Assembly (NCBI GenBank): GCA_035626395.1
Contig: DASPNR010000026.1
Coordinates: forward strand, 33,532 to 97,531
Length of the DNA: 64,000 nt
Direction of reading: 5' to 3'
Source of the DNA: Candidatus Limnocylindrales bacterium
GTDB taxonomy: Bacteria > Desulfobacterota > Binatia > UBA1149 > CAITLU01
Part shown: piece by piece, positions 61,774 to 64,000 of the stretch
Layout of the letters: each line of letters starts with the position of its first letter
Position numbering within the stretch: position 1 is the first letter of the stretch
Translations under genes and position numbers: made by a program
The notes under the pieces: generated by a model
What the model was told of the DNA's origin: nothing
Seen by the model: only the letters and a program-made list of their open reading frames with translations
The model's database searches: none

Positions 61774-62052
61774 CTACGACTCCTCCTTCGTCAAACCCGA
61801 GCGCTTCTTGCGAATCGATTCACCCTTGAGCCTGAGCTCGTGGGCGTTGTGCACGAGCCGGTCGAGTAGCGCATCGGCAATGGTCGGATCGCCGACCAGG
61901 CGGTGCCAGTCCTTCACTGGGAGCTGACTGACGACAATCGTCGAGCGCAGCCCGTGCCTGTCGTCCAAAATCTCGAGCAGGTCACGACGCTCGCTCTCCG
62001 CGATCGGCGCCAGCCCCCAGTCGTCGAGTACGAGCACGTCCGACGAGGTCAT
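61774..62052 (-). pseudogene. istB: istB remnant (C-terminal part), element A
   Basis: About 92 codons of an IS21 helper ATPase: Walker [13 protein letters not shown], the sensor region [19 protein letters not shown], the arginine-finger part [11 protein letters not shown] and a basic tail ending [11 protein letters not shown]. The N-terminal half with the Walker A motif is missing, cut at the junction near 62050. It belongs to a different IS21 subtype from element B. Confidence 0.82.
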
Positions 62053-62164
62053 CGCTCCGACGCCGCTCGGGCGTATGGGCCGGTGTCTGGCCGAGATCGC
62101 CGCCATGGCGCCGCAGCAGCGGCCCGTGGACTTGTACGCCAAACTGGCCGAGGTGGCCCGATGA
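62051..62164 (+). pseudogene. istA: istA remnant (last ~37 codons), element B
   Basis: The frame ending in TGA at 62162-62164 reads [16 protein letters not shown] then [14 protein letters not shown], the C-terminus of an IS21 transposase. It overlaps the following istB by ATGA, as is usual. Everything upstream is lost at the junction with element A. Confidence 0.7.
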
Positions 62165-62939
62165 GCCGCGCCAGTCAGCCCTCGCTCGACATCGACGTCA
62201 CGCGCGCGCGCCTGGAGCGTCTCGGCCTGGTGCGCGCTTGCGAGCAGCTCGAGGTGCTGCTCGTTGATGCGGTCAAAGCCGAGCTGGCCCCGCACCGGTT
62301 TCTCGACCAGGTGCTCGAATCCGAGCTGGCCTGGCGCGAGGACCGGCGTGTGCGCACCTCGCTTCGGCTCTCGGGTCTTCCCACTGGACAGACCATCGGC
62401 AGCTTCGACTTCAGCTTCCAGCCGTCCATCGAGCGCAGCCGCATCGAGACGCTGGGGACGTGCCAGTGGATTCGCGAGAACCGCACTCTGCTGATCCAGG
62501 GGCCGCCCGGCGTGGGCAAGACGCACTTGGCCATCGCGCTGGCAGTGCGTGCCGTCGAATGCGGCTTCGGCGTCAGCTTCTACAGGCTTGATGAGCTGAT
62601 GGCGGCTCTGCGGCGTGATTCGGAGCTGTCACCGTCGCGGCTGCGGCGTAAGAAGTACCTGTCGGCCTCCCTGCTCGTCATCGACGAGTCGGCTTCGACC
62701 CGATGACGCGCCAGGAGGCCAGCCTGTTCTTTCGCCTGGTATCCCACCGCTACCAGCGCGGCAGCATCCTGATCACCACGAACAAGGGCATCCGCGAGTG
62801 GCCTGAGATACTGGCCGGCGACGAGGTGCTGGCGACTGCGATCCTGGATCGGCTACTGCACAACAGTCACGTCCTGGACATCAAAGGGCGCAGCTACAGG
62901 CTCCGAGACCTGGAGCGCGCCGTTAGCCAGCAATCGTAG
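62161..62939 (+). pseudogene. istB: istB with a one-base frameshift, element B
   Basis: An IS21 helper ATPase of about 259 residues if repaired. The first frame (ATG 62161) carries Walker [10 protein letters not shown] and runs to LLVIDESASTR then a stop. The second frame continues DPMTRQEASLFFRLVSHRY to the end. Loss of one G between 62688 and 62689 (GAGGTC to GAGTC) explains the break, since VIDEVGFDPMT is the normal sequence. Inactive unless programmed frameshifting occurs. Confidence 0.88.
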
Positions 62940-63010
62940 AGGAGGATGTCGCCGGCGACGCAAAACCAAAAACGAACAGTCGAAGAATTCAGGGCTTAGG
63001 ATCAACCGAG

Positions 63011-63062
63011 GTGCGCGAATCTGGATGTCGTCTTAGTGCGCGAGACTGGGTGTCGCTGGACA
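63011..63062. repeat. right-end terminal repeats of IS21 element B
   Basis: Two 20-bp near copies, 63011-63030 and 63036-63055 (GTGCGCGA..CTGG.TGTCG), 25 bases apart. The element ends at CA (63061-63062). Confidence 0.8.
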
Positions 63063-63230
63063 GGCGCCAGTCATAACTGGCCAGCGTGATCGCTTCGCCC
63101 TGGTCACGCAGGTAGAGCATTGACGTCAGGTGCAACGCATCCAGGGTGCGACCGTGGACGGAATGGGTCCTTGGCCCGCGTCAGTAGGCGCTGGCCCGGC
63201 TCGGTCCTTCTCGGAAAGCTTGGCGTCATC
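63063..63230 (-). pseudogene. PIN-domain (VapC-like) toxin remnant
   Basis: The minus strand reads RTLDALHLTSMLYLRDQ then ITLASYDWR up to the IS edge. This is the C-terminal half of a PIN domain with the conserved Asp of TLDALHL and SYD. Upstream the matching sequence (PGQRLLTRAKDPF) is in another frame, so a frameshift lies near 63150-63160. The remaining C-terminus was cut by insertion of element B at 63062/63063. Confidence 0.5.
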
Positions 63231-63703
63231 GCATTCGCCGTCGTTTCACCTAGGTCCCGTTACTTTTGTTTTGGATCGGTGGCCAGCGGCAGGGACCAGT
63301 TCTGACCCCGGGCCCGCGCATGATCCCTAGCGTTTCGGCATGGAGGGAGTGGCTAGCGGTGGGCGTGCGGCGGCCGAGCGGCGGCCGAGCGGGAGACGTC
63401 GACCCATCAGACGTTCGCACAGATCCTTTCGGCAACAACAGCTGAATGCAGCCGCCGTGTGCCCGCGCGGGCGCTCCTGGCAAACGGGATGGCCAAGACC
63501 GCGGCCACCGCCGGCGGACGGGGCGAGAAGTATGCGATCAAGCGGCGCGTGCTCGAGCACAGCGTGGCCAAGTTCGGCGAGCGCTACCGCTTTGGTGTCG
63601 CTCGAGAATGACCGGTGAGTCGGCGGCGCTGCGGGACGAGAGCGCGGTGTGCCTGCATTTGCCGGTCGGACGGAGCGGCCACGGGGTGCGCGAGTGTTGG
63701 CGA
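63231..63703. other. unassigned sequence between IS elements
   Basis: No recognisable gene. A 40-codon open frame on the plus strand (63489-63611, beginning MAKTAATAGGRGEKYAIKRR) may be a fragment or a small gene; I do not recognise it and it lacks a clear ribosome site. Composition resembles the rest of the window. Confidence 0.4.
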
Positions 63704-63710
63704 TGTCAGC

Positions 63711-63754
63711 GGGAGCCCAATAATCCCCAGTCATGGGAATCCGATTTTCCCCAC
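63711..63754 (+). repeat. left-end terminal repeats of the third IS21 element
   Basis: GGGAGCCCAATAATCCCCAG (63711-63730) and GGGAATCCGATTTTCCCCAC (63735-63754), 13 of 20 bases alike, 24 bases apart, just upstream of istA. Confidence 0.6.
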
Positions 63755-63777
63755 CCTCCCAACCACGGAGGAAAGCG

Positions 63778-64000
63778 ATGGGGATTGAAAACGAGCACAC
63801 GGAACGGAGCCTGAGCCTCGGGACATCTGGTCTCGAGGAGGGCTTGATGGTCAGGCGGGAGCGGTGGGAGGAGATCCAGCGGCTGCGGGTGGAGGATCGG
63901 CTGTCGGTCTCGGAGATCAGCCGGCGACTGGGACTGGATCGGAAGACGGTGCGAAAGTGGCTGCGACAGCGGCGCTGGGAGCCGTATCAGAGGCCGGACC
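63778..64000 (+). CDS. istA: IS21-family transposase IstA, partial
   Basis: The first 74 codons of a DDE transposase running off the window. The N-terminal helix-turn-helix reads LSVSEISRRLGLDRKTVRKWL, then RQRRWEPYQRPD. The ATG at 63778 has GGAGG six bases upstream; an in-frame ATG at 63847 is a shorter option. No disabling change is seen in the visible part. Confidence 0.88.
   Translation, partial: MGIENEHTERSLSLGTSGLEEGLMVRRERWEEIQRLRVEDRLSVSEISRRLGLDRKTVRKWLRQRRWEPYQRPD

Larger units (their letters stand above)
61648..63062. mobile_element. two nested, decayed IS21-family remnants
   Basis: Element A (61648 to about 62052) keeps one end with four terminal repeats and the C-terminal part of a minus-strand istB. 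Element B (about 62051-63062) keeps the end of istA, a frameshifted istB and a right end reading inward TGTCCAGCG. They are joined head to head at about 62050, with the rest of both deleted. The cluster begins 90 bases after tmRNA. Confidence 0.8.
63704..64000 (+). mobile_element. left part of a third IS21-family element
   Basis: The element probably starts at TGTCAGC (63704), similar to the inward end of element B (TGTCCAGC). It carries two 20-bp terminal repeats and the beginning of an intact istA, then leaves the window. Confidence 0.7.

Noticed and set aside
63489..63611. 40-codon open frame between IS elements as a gene
   Set aside because: It has no clear ribosome site, no recognised family and lies in decayed sequence, so it is mentioned only inside the spacer entry.

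Overview
The window is high-GC bacterial chromosome, roughly two thirds G+C by eye. It is dense with housekeeping genes, many of them joined by ATGA or GTGA start/stop overlaps. Several things point to a deltaproteobacterium-like lineage such as Binatota/Desulfobacterota or Myxococcota relatives: the gap-pgk-tpiA-secG-tRNA-Leu string, a complete tolQRAB-pal-cpoB operon, a long array of myxobacterial-type cysteine repeats (DUF4215), an Flp pilin with TadE/TadG-like genes, and a Ser/Thr kinase-like receptor. The lineage is inferred from these families and not from a marker tree.

Layout. 1-9.4 kb: a MoxR-type ATPase cut by the window edge, an acyl-CoA dehydrogenase, a hairpin-rich spacer, a giant secreted cysteine-repeat protein, a YkgJ-type cysteine-cluster protein, a ChaC-like enzyme, a CorC/CNNM-like membrane protein and tRNA-Leu(GAG). 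9.4-13.2 kb (minus strand): gap, pgk, tpiA and secG. 13.3-20.3 kb (plus): tolQRAB-pal-cpoB behind a visible promoter, then ribF and an RluD-type pseudouridine synthase. 20.3-34.9 kb (plus): rho; rpsB-tsf-pyrH-frr-uppS-cdsA-rseP-tsaB; a DUF465 gene; ilvN-ilvC-psd-pssA; leuA behind its own promoter, Leu-rich leader peptide and attenuator; truA. 35-40 kb (minus): gpmA, a flippase-like membrane protein, rarA, a DUF3617 gene and opgG. 40.1-51.6 kb: tRNA-Ala(GGC), flp, an SRPBCC protein, an epimerase-like gene, mtnA, a SPOR protein, nagZ, a deoxynucleoside kinase, panB-panC-panD, a methyltransferase, and TadE- and TadG-like genes. 52-61 kb: smpB, an acyl-CoA synthetase, a dual-specificity phosphatase, aldehyde dehydrogenase with DUF779, a probable pseudokinase receptor and an alpha/beta hydrolase. 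61.1-64 kb: tmRNA (ssrA), followed by a graveyard of IS21-family elements and a disrupted PIN-domain gene; a further IS21-type istA runs off the window.

How the genes work together. The region covers lower glycolysis (gap, pgk, tpiA, gpmA), cell-envelope maintenance (Tol-Pal, uppS, cdsA, psd, pssA, rseP, opgG, nagZ), branched-chain amino acid and pantothenate synthesis (ilvN, ilvC, leuA, panBCD), and translation and its rescue (rpsB, tsf, frr, two tRNAs, smpB with ssrA). The ilv and leu genes are separated by the psd-pssA phospholipid pair, and leuA has an independent attenuator.

The most unusual signals are not classical islands. (1) Several gene 3' ends carry short tandem duplications (truA/opgG, acyl-CoA synthetase, kinase, epimerase/mtnA, nagZ). 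In the clearest case both copies preserve a tail-to-tail overlapping pair of stop codons. (2) A compact multi-hairpin spacer at 1680-1875 may be an unrecognised structured RNA. (3) The kinase-like receptor has Asn in place of the catalytic Asp. (4) An acyl-CoA synthetase appears to need a CTG start. (5) The giant secreted protein has 24 tandem cysteine repeats. All calls were made by reading the sequence; no database search was run.
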